DNA from: Candidatus Woesearchaeota archaeon
GTDB taxonomy: Archaea; Nanobdellota; Nanobdellia; Woesearchaeales; 21-14-0-10-32-9
Assembly (NCBI GenBank): GCA_007117145.1
Contig: SKHC01000022.1
Span: forward strand, 1 to 5,480
DNA: 5,480 nucleotides
Direction: 5' to 3'
Shown: positions 1-4,869 of the stretch, in pieces
How positions within the stretch are numbered: the stretch's first letter is position 1
Layout of the letters: every line of letters begins with the position of its first letter
Program-made: the position numbers and the translations under genes
Notes under the pieces: model-generated
What the model was told of the DNA's origin: nothing
What the model saw: only the letters and a program-made list of their open reading frames with translations
Databases searched by the model: none

Positions 1-170
1 TAATACTTATAGTGATTAGTCTTTTACTTGTTGCATGTGGTCCTCAATTAGACCTAACTACTCCTGAGTCAGAGGAAGTTGGAGAAGTAACTCAAGTATC
101 AGAAATTGAGCAAGCGTTTGAGGATGAATTCGTAGAAGATGAATTTGTTGAGTTAGAAGAAATCATTTAA
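1..170 (+). CDS. Small lipoprotein-like protein, 3' end only (5' truncated by window edge)
   Basis: An open frame runs from the window edge to a TAA at 168-170. The visible protein starts inside a hydrophobic stretch (ILIVISLLLVACG) that ends in a good lipobox, L-V-A-C, so the cysteine encoded at 36-38 would be the lipidated first residue of the mature protein. What follows is only about 43 residues, strongly acidic (many E and D, with a repeated DEFVE-like pattern) and without cysteine or catalytic-looking motifs. Lipobox proteins are known in archaea, where the cysteine anchors the protein to the outer face of the membrane. The start codon and the N-terminal charged region lie before the window. 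The stop lies 5 bases beyond the stop codon of the convergent NFACT gene, so the two coding ends overlap by 8 bp. The function is unknown: a short acidic surface tail is all that can be seen. Confidence 0.62.
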   Translation, partial: ILIVISLLLVACGPQLDLTTPESEEVGEVTQVSEIEQAFEDEFVEDEFVELEEII

Positions 171-1227
171 ATTCTAAATGCAATATTTTATTTTTTTTAT
201 CTATTTTTTTTACAAACTTGTTTTCTTTGAGTATTTCTTCGATTTCAATCCAACTATGTTTTTTCTTAAGTTCTTCAACTGCGCTTAGAAGTTTTTGGAA
301 TTCTTGGTATTTTTCGTAGATGAACTCGCCTTTCTTTAATGCTAACTCTGATTGTTCTTCTAGTTTCTTTATCCTTTTTTCTTGTGCGGAAATCATCACT
401 TGGTATTTGTCTTTTCTAACACTTTTTTTTTCTGCAGGTTTATGTGTTGGATTATAAAATGTGTCTAGAGCCGAGCTAAAACTCTCATATTTTTTTTCAG
501 TTTTAACAGTTTTCATCTCCAAAGGATAAGCTGAGCCTAAGCTTACGTGTGCGTTTATTTCTTCTTCAAAGAATTCTTTTACGATTTTTGCAACTTTAAA
601 ACTTTCATTTGCTTTCGCTTCTTTTTTTAGACCGCTTCTGGCAACTATTTCTTCGCTGTACACACCTCCAAGGCTAAGTTCTACTGCTAAGTATTTTCCA
701 AGAGGTAAATCACTGTTTTTCATATGATCTTCCAATTCTTTTTGGCTCATACTAAAAAGATTTGTTTGGCTTGGAGGATACTCGTATTTAGCTTTGCTTT
801 TCACATCTCGTGTGTTAAAGCTTTGTCTTTCAAGAGGATGCATTACTAACCCGTCTTTTACTAATATAGCATTACCTGGGCTGAACATTTCAAGTATTAA
901 TTCGAATTTTTCAGTTTTAGTTTCTATTTCAAATACAAGTATTCTTTCAAGTCCAATTTGTTTAACTTTTCTGATTCTGGCATTTGTCAAGTATTTTCTT
1001 AAGAACACAACGTATCCTTTAGGTGTTTTTGGTCCTGTATACTTTTTTTGTGTCAAGTGACACGTTTCTCCTAGGACAATTCGTAAATGCTTTTTTGCTT
1101 GCGGAGTATAAATTCTGAATATGAATTCTTTTTTTTCAAACTGGTAGATTTTTTCTATCTTTCCGTCTGTAAGCTCAAGCTCTCTTACTAGAAAGTTTAA
1201 GTCTACTCCGCTAAATGGTCTTTTCAT
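163..1227 (-). CDS. NFACT/RqcH-like ribosome quality control protein lacking the NFACT-R domain
   Basis: A 354-residue protein of the NFACT family (archaeal/bacterial RqcH, eukaryotic Rqc2/NEMF). Full-length members bind the large ribosomal subunit with a stalled peptidyl-tRNA and recruit tRNA to extend the nascent chain. Visible here are an NFACT-N domain (about 1-155: SGVDLNFLVREL, IYQFEKKEF, FLRKYL, FSPGNAILVKDG, HPLERQSFNTRDV, YEYPP), a helix-hairpin-helix segment (about 175-205: SLGGVYSEEIVARSGLKK) and a charged coiled coil (about 270-335). It ends with a short beta-like tail (KKIDKKNKILHLEFK) just where the NFACT-R domain normally begins. Full archaeal members are roughly 600-700 residues, so about half is absent. 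No frame downstream on the minus strand continues the homology, so the stop is not a simple frameshift. The conserved D-R pair of NFACT-N reads E94-R95 here. The gene is third in the minus-strand operon, 33 bp after the thioredoxin-like gene, and has a possible promoter of its own. The family call is secure; activity is uncertain. Confidence 0.88.
   Translation of the reverse strand: MKRPFSGVDLNFLVRELELTDGKIEKIYQFEKKEFIFRIYTPQAKKHLRIVLGETCHLTQKKYTGPKTPKGYVVFLRKYLTNARIRKVKQIGLERILVFEIETKTEKFELILEMFSPGNAILVKDGLVMHPLERQSFNTRDVKSKAKYEYPPSQTNLFSMSQKELEDHMKNSDLPLGKYLAVELSLGGVYSEEIVARSGLKKEAKANESFKVAKIVKEFFEEEINAHVSLGSAYPLEMKTVKTEKKYESFSSALDTFYNPTHKPAEKKSVRKDKYQVMISAQEKRIKKLEEQSELALKKGEFIYEKYQEFQKLLSAVEELKKKHSWIEIEEILKENKFVKKIDKKNKILHLEFK
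186..211 (+). terminator. Candidate oligo-T terminator for the lipoprotein gene, inside the convergent gene
   Basis: Starting 16 bases after the lipoprotein stop, the plus strand carries T4, T8 (191-198) and T8 (204-211) runs. Archaeal RNA polymerase terminates intrinsically at T-rich tracts without needing a hairpin. The same bases on the minus strand are the lysine AAA codons of the C-terminal end of the NFACT protein (KKIDKKNK). One stretch therefore may serve as a coding tail on one strand and a terminator on the other. This is inference from base composition. Confidence 0.45.
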
Positions 1228-1251
1228 AATTAAAGTAGTATTATTTTTTAT

Positions 1252-1259
1252 TATTTAAA
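1252..1259 (-). promoter_or_regulatory. Candidate TATA box for the NFACT gene
   Basis: On the minus strand TTTAAATA begins 32 nt before the ATG at 1227, close to the 30-nt spacing seen for the two stronger TATA boxes of this window. No Shine-Dalgarno sequence precedes that ATG, which fits a leaderless transcript. The box sits in the 33-bp gap after the stop of the upstream gene. The match is weak in a very AT-rich spacer, and co-transcription with the upstream genes is equally possible. Confidence 0.35.
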
Positions 1260-1260
1260 G

Positions 1261-1893
1261 TTATATCAGTTCTAAGAGTTCGTTTCTTGTTTTAAATCCT
1301 TCAAAGACTTCTCCGTCTATGATCAGTGATGGAGCGGTTTCTACTTTGTGAATTGTTTTTAATGCTCTAATCGCGCTGTTTTCACTGTTTATATCTATGC
1401 TGTACACGTTGATTGGGTGGATGTTTCTAAGATAACTCAGTATGAACCCTTGTTGGTTACATTCAGGGCAGTCTCCTTCGTTTGAATAAAAATATACTAT
1501 GTTGGTTAAGTTAAATTCACATTCGTCAACTAACTTTGTCATAAGTAGATAGTGTCTGAGTTGCACTATGCTGTAAAAGTTTTTTAGTTTCAACACTTCC
1601 GGGTTGCCTCTTCCAAGCTGGTTTTCCATGAATTCAACTTTTTTACTCAATTCATCTAACTCTTCAGTTAGAAAGCTAAGGTCTGTTACTTCGCATGGGT
1701 TTTCTGTGAGAATCGCAAATTCTAACTCGGAGCTCATAGTAATAACTCTTAACTCTTCACTTAACTCAGCGATAGAGCTCATCTTGGTTTGATTTATTTG
1801 ACTTCCAATTAGTATTCCTATGGAAAATATAAGTATTGTTATTGCAAACACAGCTCCGTGTTTTGGCCAGTCCATTCTTTTTCTGTTTTTCAT
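1261..1893 (-). CDS. Membrane-anchored thioredoxin-fold protein with CPEC active site
   Basis: A 210-residue protein from the chosen ATG. The basic N-terminus (MKNRKRMDWPKHG) is followed by one transmembrane helix (about 14-32), predicting N-in topology with the rest outside the cytoplasm. A helical region of about 100 residues comes next, then a thioredoxin/glutaredoxin-like domain: beta strand NIVYFYSNEGD, active site CPEC (C142 and C145), strand INVYSIDI, then ETAPSLIIDG with the expected cis-proline (P188) and a closing EVFEGF strand and helix. Two further cysteines (C67 and C125) lie in the helical part and could pair with each other or with the active site. The likely role is thiol-disulfide exchange on the outer face of the membrane; the partner is unknown. 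The ATG at 1893 makes a 4-bp ATGA overlap with the stop of the glycosyltransferase, favouring translational coupling. A GTG at 1911 would add six residues and a 22-bp overlap. The fold and motif are clear; the substrate is not. Confidence 0.82.
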   Translation of the reverse strand: MKNRKRMDWPKHGAVFAITILIFSIGILIGSQINQTKMSSIAELSEELRVITMSSELEFAILTENPCEVTDLSFLTEELDELSKKVEFMENQLGRGNPEVLKLKNFYSIVQLRHYLLMTKLVDECEFNLTNIVYFYSNEGDCPECNQQGFILSYLRNIHPINVYSIDINSENSAIRALKTIHKVETAPSLIIDGEVFEGFKTRNELLELI

Positions 1894-3131
1894 TCTGATT
1901 TGTGTCCCCACGTCGTTTTTTTATTGGCGAGTTTTTGTATTATTGCAAGGCTCCACCAATATGCGAAAAGCACCCAGTAAAACAAGAAGAAGTAAACATA
2001 GCTTTTCAAGATAGATTTTTTTTCTCTGCTCAAAAACTTTGTTATTATGACAAGGCATAAAGCCATGAATAGTCCAAAAAACCCAACTACTGCCACGGGT
2101 TTTGTGTTCATGAAAAATAAGTCGAATCTGAACCATTGAAGATTTGTCACATCGAAATTTATAGCCATCAAGTTTTTAAAGCTCAAATACCAGTTTTTAA
2201 GCATAAGCCCTATGTTGTATGAGGCTAAGCTTATTATGAGTGCTACGCTGACAAAAGACATAGGTAAAACGAAAAGTCCTAAGTTTCCGTGTTTTCTTCC
2301 AAACAATTGTTTGTAGTCTATCACGTTTTCTAAAAAACCCCTATACCATCTAATTCTTTGTTTTCGAAGTGGTACGAATTTACTAGGTCCGTGCGTGTAA
2401 ACATATGCATCAACACAGTTTTCTATTCTCAAATTCTCAGTTTGTATTCTCAATGCGATTTCGATGTCTTCTGTGTGATACGCTTTTTTGTACATACCGT
2501 ATTTTCTAAAGTAATCTACTCTGTACATCGTAAACGGCCCAGGTGTTACATGTATGCTATCTAGGAACGCGAATATTTTTCTAAGAAATATTCCTATTAA
2601 GAATTCCATTCTTTGTATGTGTTGCAATACTGTTTTAGGGTTATGTATCTTCATTGAAGGTGTGACTGCCATCACTTTTTTGTCTGAGAAGAAAGCCACA
2701 AGCCTTTTCAAAGCTTGGCTGTCAACGAAACTGTCAGCATCAAGTGCTCCTGCAAGATCTGTGTTGCATCTTTCAAGAGCGAAATTTAGCGCTGTGTGTT
2801 TTCCTCCGTTAGGCTTTGAATAAACAGTTATGTTTGAGTATTTTTCGTATTGTTTTGCAACTTTTAAAGTGTTGTCTTTGCTCCCGTCATCCACGATAAC
2901 TATCTTTAATTTGTCTTTTGGATAATCTAATTCAAGTAAGCTTTCAACTGTTTTACTAAGTGTTTTCTCTTCGTTATACGCAGGGACAATCACTGTTACA
3001 CTTGGCAATTGTTTTAAGGGTTTTTTCTTTATATGCTTCCTATTTTCAATTAGTACAAGTATGAAAAATACTGTGGTGTATATACCCACGAAACTCACAG
3101 TGTATATGAGTAAATCTGTTATTGAAATCAT
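1890..3131 (-). CDS. Family 2 glycosyltransferase, membrane-embedded, processive type
   Basis: A 413-residue GT-A glycosyltransferase of the group that includes NodC/PgaC/hyaluronan and cellulose synthases. It transfers sugars from nucleotide-sugars, usually to a growing polysaccharide or a lipid carrier. Seen in order: an N-terminal membrane helix (about 7-28); PAYNEE (50-55); DDGSKDNT (81-88), which binds the nucleotide; DADS (131-134), the DxD-type metal site; TPGPF (196-200); TED (220-222) with the catalytic acidic residue; QRIRW (258-262), the Q-x-x-R-W motif typical of processive enzymes; then about three C-terminal membrane helices (about 286-310, 343-365, 377-398). All catalytic motifs are intact, so it should be active, with the active site on the cytoplasmic face. 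The length fits the family. It is first in the minus-strand operon and overlaps the thioredoxin-like gene by ATGA. The product (surface polysaccharide, glycolipid or protein-linked glycan) cannot be read from the sequence. Confidence 0.92.
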   Translation of the reverse strand: MISITDLLIYTVSFVGIYTTVFFILVLIENRKHIKKKPLKQLPSVTVIVPAYNEEKTLSKTVESLLELDYPKDKLKIVIVDDGSKDNTLKVAKQYEKYSNITVYSKPNGGKHTALNFALERCNTDLAGALDADSFVDSQALKRLVAFFSDKKVMAVTPSMKIHNPKTVLQHIQRMEFLIGIFLRKIFAFLDSIHVTPGPFTMYRVDYFRKYGMYKKAYHTEDIEIALRIQTENLRIENCVDAYVYTHGPSKFVPLRKQRIRWYRGFLENVIDYKQLFGRKHGNLGLFVLPMSFVSVALIISLASYNIGLMLKNWYLSFKNLMAINFDVTNLQWFRFDLFFMNTKPVAVVGFFGLFMALCLVIITKFLSREKKSILKSYVYFFLFYWVLFAYWWSLAIIQKLANKKTTWGHKSE

Positions 3132-3228
3132 TTTTATAGGGTGTTTTTCTTCGATTGAGTAAGCTCTCTTGGCTTAAAAATGTTTTGTATGAATAATATT
3201 TATAAATAAAGAGTCACACGTATATTCT
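3132..3228. promoter_or_regulatory. Divergent promoter region between the glycosyltransferase and RadB operons
   Basis: A 97-bp spacer separates the two divergent operons. Its central TTTATAAA (3199-3206) is its own reverse complement, so orientation must come from flanking sequences. Toward the plus side it fits a leaderless start at 3229. Toward the minus side it would start RNA near 3176, giving the glycosyltransferase a leader of roughly 45 nt. A second weak minus-strand box (TTTTTAAG, 3180 to 3173) would give a shorter leader. No clear Shine-Dalgarno precedes the ATG at 3131. The shared region could couple expression of the two operons. Confidence 0.5.
3194..3206 (+). promoter_or_regulatory. 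TATA promoter for the RadB operon (leaderless)
   Basis: TAATATTTATAAA contains the archaeal TATA consensus TTTATAAA at 3199-3206, starting exactly 30 nt before the ATG at 3229. Archaeal transcription usually starts about 25 nt after the box, so the RNA would begin at or next to the start codon. No Shine-Dalgarno is present between box and ATG. The same 13-mer with the same 35-nt distance to an ATG occurs again at 4755. Confidence 0.75.
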
Positions 3229-3576
3229 ATGAGACATCCTTTGCAAGAAAAAGCGTATCTTTTGTTAATCTTGAGTTTGACTGTGTTTTTGGCATTCCTC
3301 GCTTACTTTTTAACACCCATCTTCTACGTTGGAGGAATAATTGGATATTTAATTACGTGTATAATAGGTCTTGGGATGGGTTGGTTCATAGCTATATTTA
3401 TGCATGAGATTGATTATTTAACAAAGCATCACCACGCATCATTGTTACTTGTGGTTGTTGTTTGCACCTCTGTGTTTTTTTCTACAATAAACGTTGAATA
3501 TGCCAAGGCCCCTTGGGCTAACAGTTTAGTTTTTATAGTATCCTTTATTACCCCTTACTTATACATTCATAGGTGA
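3229..3576 (+). CDS. Small four-helix membrane protein, first gene of the RadB operon
   Basis: A 115-residue integral membrane protein that I do not recognise. Hydrophobic segments lie at about 9-28, 31-58, 70-87 and 96-113, so four membrane helices fill most of the chain. A polar loop between helices 2 and 3 contains H59, E60 and a triple histidine (H67-H69) in MHEIDYLTKHHHA. This is a possible metal site, but it may simply be a membrane-interface loop. The start is supported by a TATA box 30 nt upstream (leaderless) and by the absence of a better start. The stop TGA at 3574-3576 lies within the Shine-Dalgarno of the next gene, so the two are tightly linked. Position ahead of radB suggests co-expression but does not prove a role in DNA repair. 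Confidence 0.78.
   Translation: MRHPLQEKAYLLLILSLTVFLAFLAYFLTPIFYVGGIIGYLITCIIGLGMGWFIAIFMHEIDYLTKHHHASLLLVVVVCTSVFFSTINVEYAKAPWANSLVFIVSFITPYLYIHR
3571..3576 (+). promoter_or_regulatory. Shine-Dalgarno AGGTGA setting the start of the second gene
   Basis: AGGTGA lies 5 nt before the ATG at 3582, matching the archaeal 16S anti-SD (consensus GGAGGTGA). It favours ATG 3582 over the in-frame GTG at 3573, which lies inside this very site. The site also contains the upstream gene's stop codon, so a terminating ribosome would sit on it. Confidence 0.7.
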
Positions 3577-3581
3577 AACAC

Positions 3582-3968
3582 ATGGATTTACAAGAATGGC
3601 TCTTTAAATTTGTAGAGTATAAGAACTCTTTTTTAAAGGAAAAACCAGAAGTAGAAAGATATGACAAAGGGGTTATAGTAAAAAAGAATTCTTCGCAAGT
3701 AAAATACGAAGTAGAAGAGCCACTAGCAACAAGAGCTGTCTTTGAAAAAGTTGATGTGATTGTGTGTTTGAACAATAAACGCAACGTGTTGTTTTTAGAG
3801 TCTAATTGGGAAACTTTTAAATCTTTAGATGTTTCCCTTTTGTTTGTAAATCCAAAAACGCAAGAGCATTGGCAGATAAAGCCAAAGTTTCACGACTTAG
3901 TTGCGGATAGAAAGGAGTTAAAAACGGGGCTTCTTTCTTTAATGGAGGGAATAACAATTTATGAATGA
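3582..3968 (+). CDS. Conserved-looking small soluble protein of unknown function, radB neighbour
   Basis: A 128-residue protein with no signal peptide or membrane helix; I do not recognise a family. The N-terminal part (1-50) is charged and probably helical then extended (VIVKKNSSQVKYEVEE). The second half shows alternating hydrophobic strands (VDVIVCLN, NVLFLES, VSLLFVN, HWQIKPKF), compatible with a small alpha/beta or beta-sheet domain, and a final helix (ELKTGLLSLMEGI). There is a single cysteine (C62) and no recognisable nucleotide-binding motif. The start at ATG 3582 is chosen because of the AGGTGA site 5 nt upstream; a GTG at 3573 would add three residues. The end overlaps radB by 8 bp, so translation is likely coupled and the product may act with RadB or be its regulator. 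That functional link is inferred from arrangement only. Confidence 0.75.
   Translation: MDLQEWLFKFVEYKNSFLKEKPEVERYDKGVIVKKNSSQVKYEVEEPLATRAVFEKVDVIVCLNNKRNVLFLESNWETFKSLDVSLLFVNPKTQEHWQIKPKFHDLVADRKELKTGLLSLMEGITIYE
3944..3949 (+). promoter_or_regulatory. Shine-Dalgarno for radB
   Basis: GGAGGG lies 11 nt before the ATG at 3961, inside the coding end of the upstream gene. The spacing is a little long but usable, and it supports ATG 3961 as the radB start. Confidence 0.5.
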
Positions 3969-4635
3969 AACTAAGATTACCACAGGTTCTGATTTATTTG
4001 ATTACTTTCTTGAAGGTGGCTACGATAAAGACGTTGTGACCACGATTTATGGTCCTTCAGGTAGTGGTAAGACTAATCTTTGTCTTATATCGCTGGCCAA
4101 ACACTATGATAAAAAAATTATTTACATAGATACTGAGGGGAGTCTTTCTGTTGCCAGGTTAAAGCAAATCACAGATAATTATGAAAAAGTACTTGAAAAC
4201 GTTATCGTGTTAAAACCCACAGATTTTAATGAACAAAGAAAAGTGTTTGAAAAACTAAAAAAGATCATGAATGATTCTATAGGGCTTGTCATTGTAGATA
4301 GCATAGCTATGCTCTACAGGTTAGAGCTTGGTCAGGTTAAAGATGTGTATTCTGTAAACAGAGAGCTTGGGGTTCAGCTTGCAAGTTTAATTCAGCTTTC
4401 AAGAAAACACAAAGTTCCTGTTATTGTTACCAATCAAGTATACTCTGATTTTGAAGACAAATCCAAAATAAACATGGTTGGTGGAGACATTTTAAGGTAT
4501 GGTAGTAAGTGTTTGATTGAGCTTCAAAAAACGTCTAAAGGAAAAAAAGCGATTCTAAGAAAGCACAGAAGTCTTCCAGAAGGCAAAGAAGTCGAGTTTA
4601 AAATTGTTGATGCGGGAATTGTGTCTGTAGAATAA
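3961..4635 (+). CDS. radB: DNA repair and recombination protein RadB
   Basis: A 224-residue RecA/RadA-family ATPase, the usual size of archaeal RadB. RadB is a RadA paralogue that binds DNA and helps RadA in homologous recombination while hydrolysing ATP only weakly. It begins with the typical TTGSDLFDYFLEGGY segment, showing that the N-terminal helix-hairpin-helix domain of RadA is absent. Walker A is GPSGSGKTN (31-39), the catalytic-glutamate region is YIDTEGS (55-61, E59), and Walker B is LVIVDS (109-114). The NQVYSDFED segment (158-166) corresponds to the L2 DNA-binding region, and the GGDILRYGSKCLIEL stretch leads into the last strands of the core. All key ATPase residues are intact. The start ATG has a GGAGGG site 11 nt upstream and overlaps the preceding gene by 8 bp. 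It is the last gene of a three-gene plus-strand operon. The distinction from RadA rests on length and the missing N-terminal domain. Confidence 0.93.
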   Translation: MNETKITTGSDLFDYFLEGGYDKDVVTTIYGPSGSGKTNLCLISLAKHYDKKIIYIDTEGSLSVARLKQITDNYEKVLENVIVLKPTDFNEQRKVFEKLKKIMNDSIGLVIVDSIAMLYRLELGQVKDVYSVNRELGVQLASLIQLSRKHKVPVIVTNQVYSDFEDKSKINMVGGDILRYGSKCLIELQKTSKGKKAILRKHRSLPEGKEVEFKIVDAGIVSVE

Positions 4636-4754
4636 AGGTTGTTAAACAACAATCCTTGTGGGTTTGTAATTATCATGTAGTGTTTATGTGTGTCTGTAGT
4701 GGTTTTAATGTGTTCTCAATGTATTACATATTGGTTTTAATTGTGGTTTTTTAG
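4636..4754. other. T/G-rich intergenic stretch after radB, with probable oligo-T termination
   Basis: No ORF with a start signal, tRNA or box C/D pattern is visible. Just after the radB stop, GTTG (4638-4641) and CAAC (4647-4650) could form a small stem. From about 4680 the plus strand is rich in T and G with a recurring TGGTTTTAAT motif (4700-4709 and 4732-4741), ending in T6 (4747-4752). The T tracts fit archaeal intrinsic termination for the radB operon just before the next promoter. The repeated motif may also be regulatory. Confidence 0.45.
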
Positions 4755-4767
4755 TAATATTTATAAA
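4755..4767 (+). promoter_or_regulatory. TATA promoter for the RHH / exported-protein cassette
   Basis: TAATATTTATAAA is identical over 13 bases to the promoter at 3194. TTTATAAA (4760-4767) begins exactly 30 nt before an ATG at 4790, the same distance as at 3229. RNA is therefore expected to start at or beside that ATG. A GGAGGT sequence (4777-4782) lies between box and ATG. If transcription starts near 4790 it would not be in the RNA. Confidence 0.7.
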
Positions 4768-4776
4768 AAATAATAC

Positions 4777-4782
4777 GGAGGT
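4777..4782 (+). promoter_or_regulatory. Strong Shine-Dalgarno before the 14-codon ORF
   Basis: GGAGGT is followed after 7 nt by ATG 4790, ideal spacing for translation initiation. It would work only on a transcript beginning upstream of the local TATA-directed start, for example read-through from radB. Confidence 0.5.
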
Positions 4783-4789
4783 CATATAT

Positions 4790-4834
4790 ATGACTACGTT
4801 AAGTATGATAAAAAACCACAGAATTTATAAATGA
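4790..4834 (+). CDS. Putative 14-residue leader peptide / small ORF upstream of the RHH genes
   Basis: ATG 4790 opens a frame of 14 codons (MTTLSMIKNHRIYK) ending in TGA at 4832-4834. Two independent start signals converge on this ATG: a TATA box 30 nt upstream, identical in sequence and spacing to that of the membrane-protein gene at 3229, and a GGAGGT 7 nt upstream. The stop overlaps an ATG at 4831 (ATGA) that is in frame with the first ribbon-helix-helix gene. The peptide is basic with no recognisable motif, and the coding stretch also contains one arm of the inverted repeat (4810-4819) and a second TATA-like box (4824-4831). It may be a leader peptide coupling translation to the regulator gene, a functional micropeptide, or a by-product of a promoter whose real gene starts at 4870. 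The signals are seen; translation is inferred. Confidence 0.42.
   Translation: MTTLSMIKNHRIYK
4824..4831 (+). promoter_or_regulatory. Second TATA-like box, possible direct promoter for the first RHH gene
   Basis: TTTATAAA occurs again here. An RNA starting about 30 nt after its first base (near 4854) would have a leader of roughly 16 nt before the ATG at 4870. No Shine-Dalgarno is present in that leader, and the flanks do not match the 13-mer of the other two promoters, so this is weaker. Confidence 0.35.
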
Positions 4835-4869
4835 GTTGTGTTAAATGTATACTGGTTTTCATAATTAAA

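Larger units (their letters stand above)
4743..4819. repeat. 10-bp perfect inverted repeat flanking the RHH-cassette promoter
   Basis: GTGGTTTTTT at 4743-4752 is the exact reverse complement of AAAAAACCAC at 4810-4819, with 57 bp between the arms. The promoter TATA box (4760-4767) and expected RNA start lie inside. Near copies GTGGTTTTAA (4699-4708) and TTGGTTTTAA (4731-4740) lie just upstream. Because two ribbon-helix-helix proteins are encoded next, these are candidate operator half-sites for autoregulation. The simple A/T runs make chance similarity more likely than in a balanced sequence. Confidence 0.45.

Noticed and set aside
422..431. A9 slippery run in the NFACT gene as a frameshift site
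   Set aside because: The run encodes E-K-K-S in frame and the protein continues sensibly on both sides. Nothing indicates recoding.
794..1060. 88-codon plus-strand ORF
   Set aside because: It lies antisense inside the well-supported NFACT gene, has no start signal, and its composition mirrors the opposite strand.
1604..2014. Two plus-strand ORFs of 62 and 64 codons
   Set aside because: They are antisense to the thioredoxin-like and glycosyltransferase genes, with no promoter or Shine-Dalgarno and no recognisable protein.
1921..2136. 71-codon minus-strand ORF in another frame
   Set aside because: It is fully inside the glycosyltransferase gene, whose motifs and membrane helices read through in the main frame.
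2358..2823. Two plus-strand ORFs antisense to the glycosyltransferase
   Set aside because: They cover the region encoding the conserved DADS, TED and QRIRW motifs on the other strand and have no start signals of their own.
3548..3784. 78-codon minus-strand ORF
   Set aside because: It is antisense to the tightly coupled plus-strand operon, with no promoter.
4636..4754. Structured small RNA or tRNA in the spacer after radB
   Set aside because: No tRNA arms, box C/D or long stem is visible. Only a 4-bp stem and T/G-rich sequence occur.
4831..4869. Longer start for the first RHH protein (13 extra residues with a CVKC motif)
   Set aside because: It was not chosen because the hydrophobic extension is atypical and ATG 4870 makes the two RHH proteins align without gaps. 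The ATGA overlap with the small ORF keeps it as an alternative.
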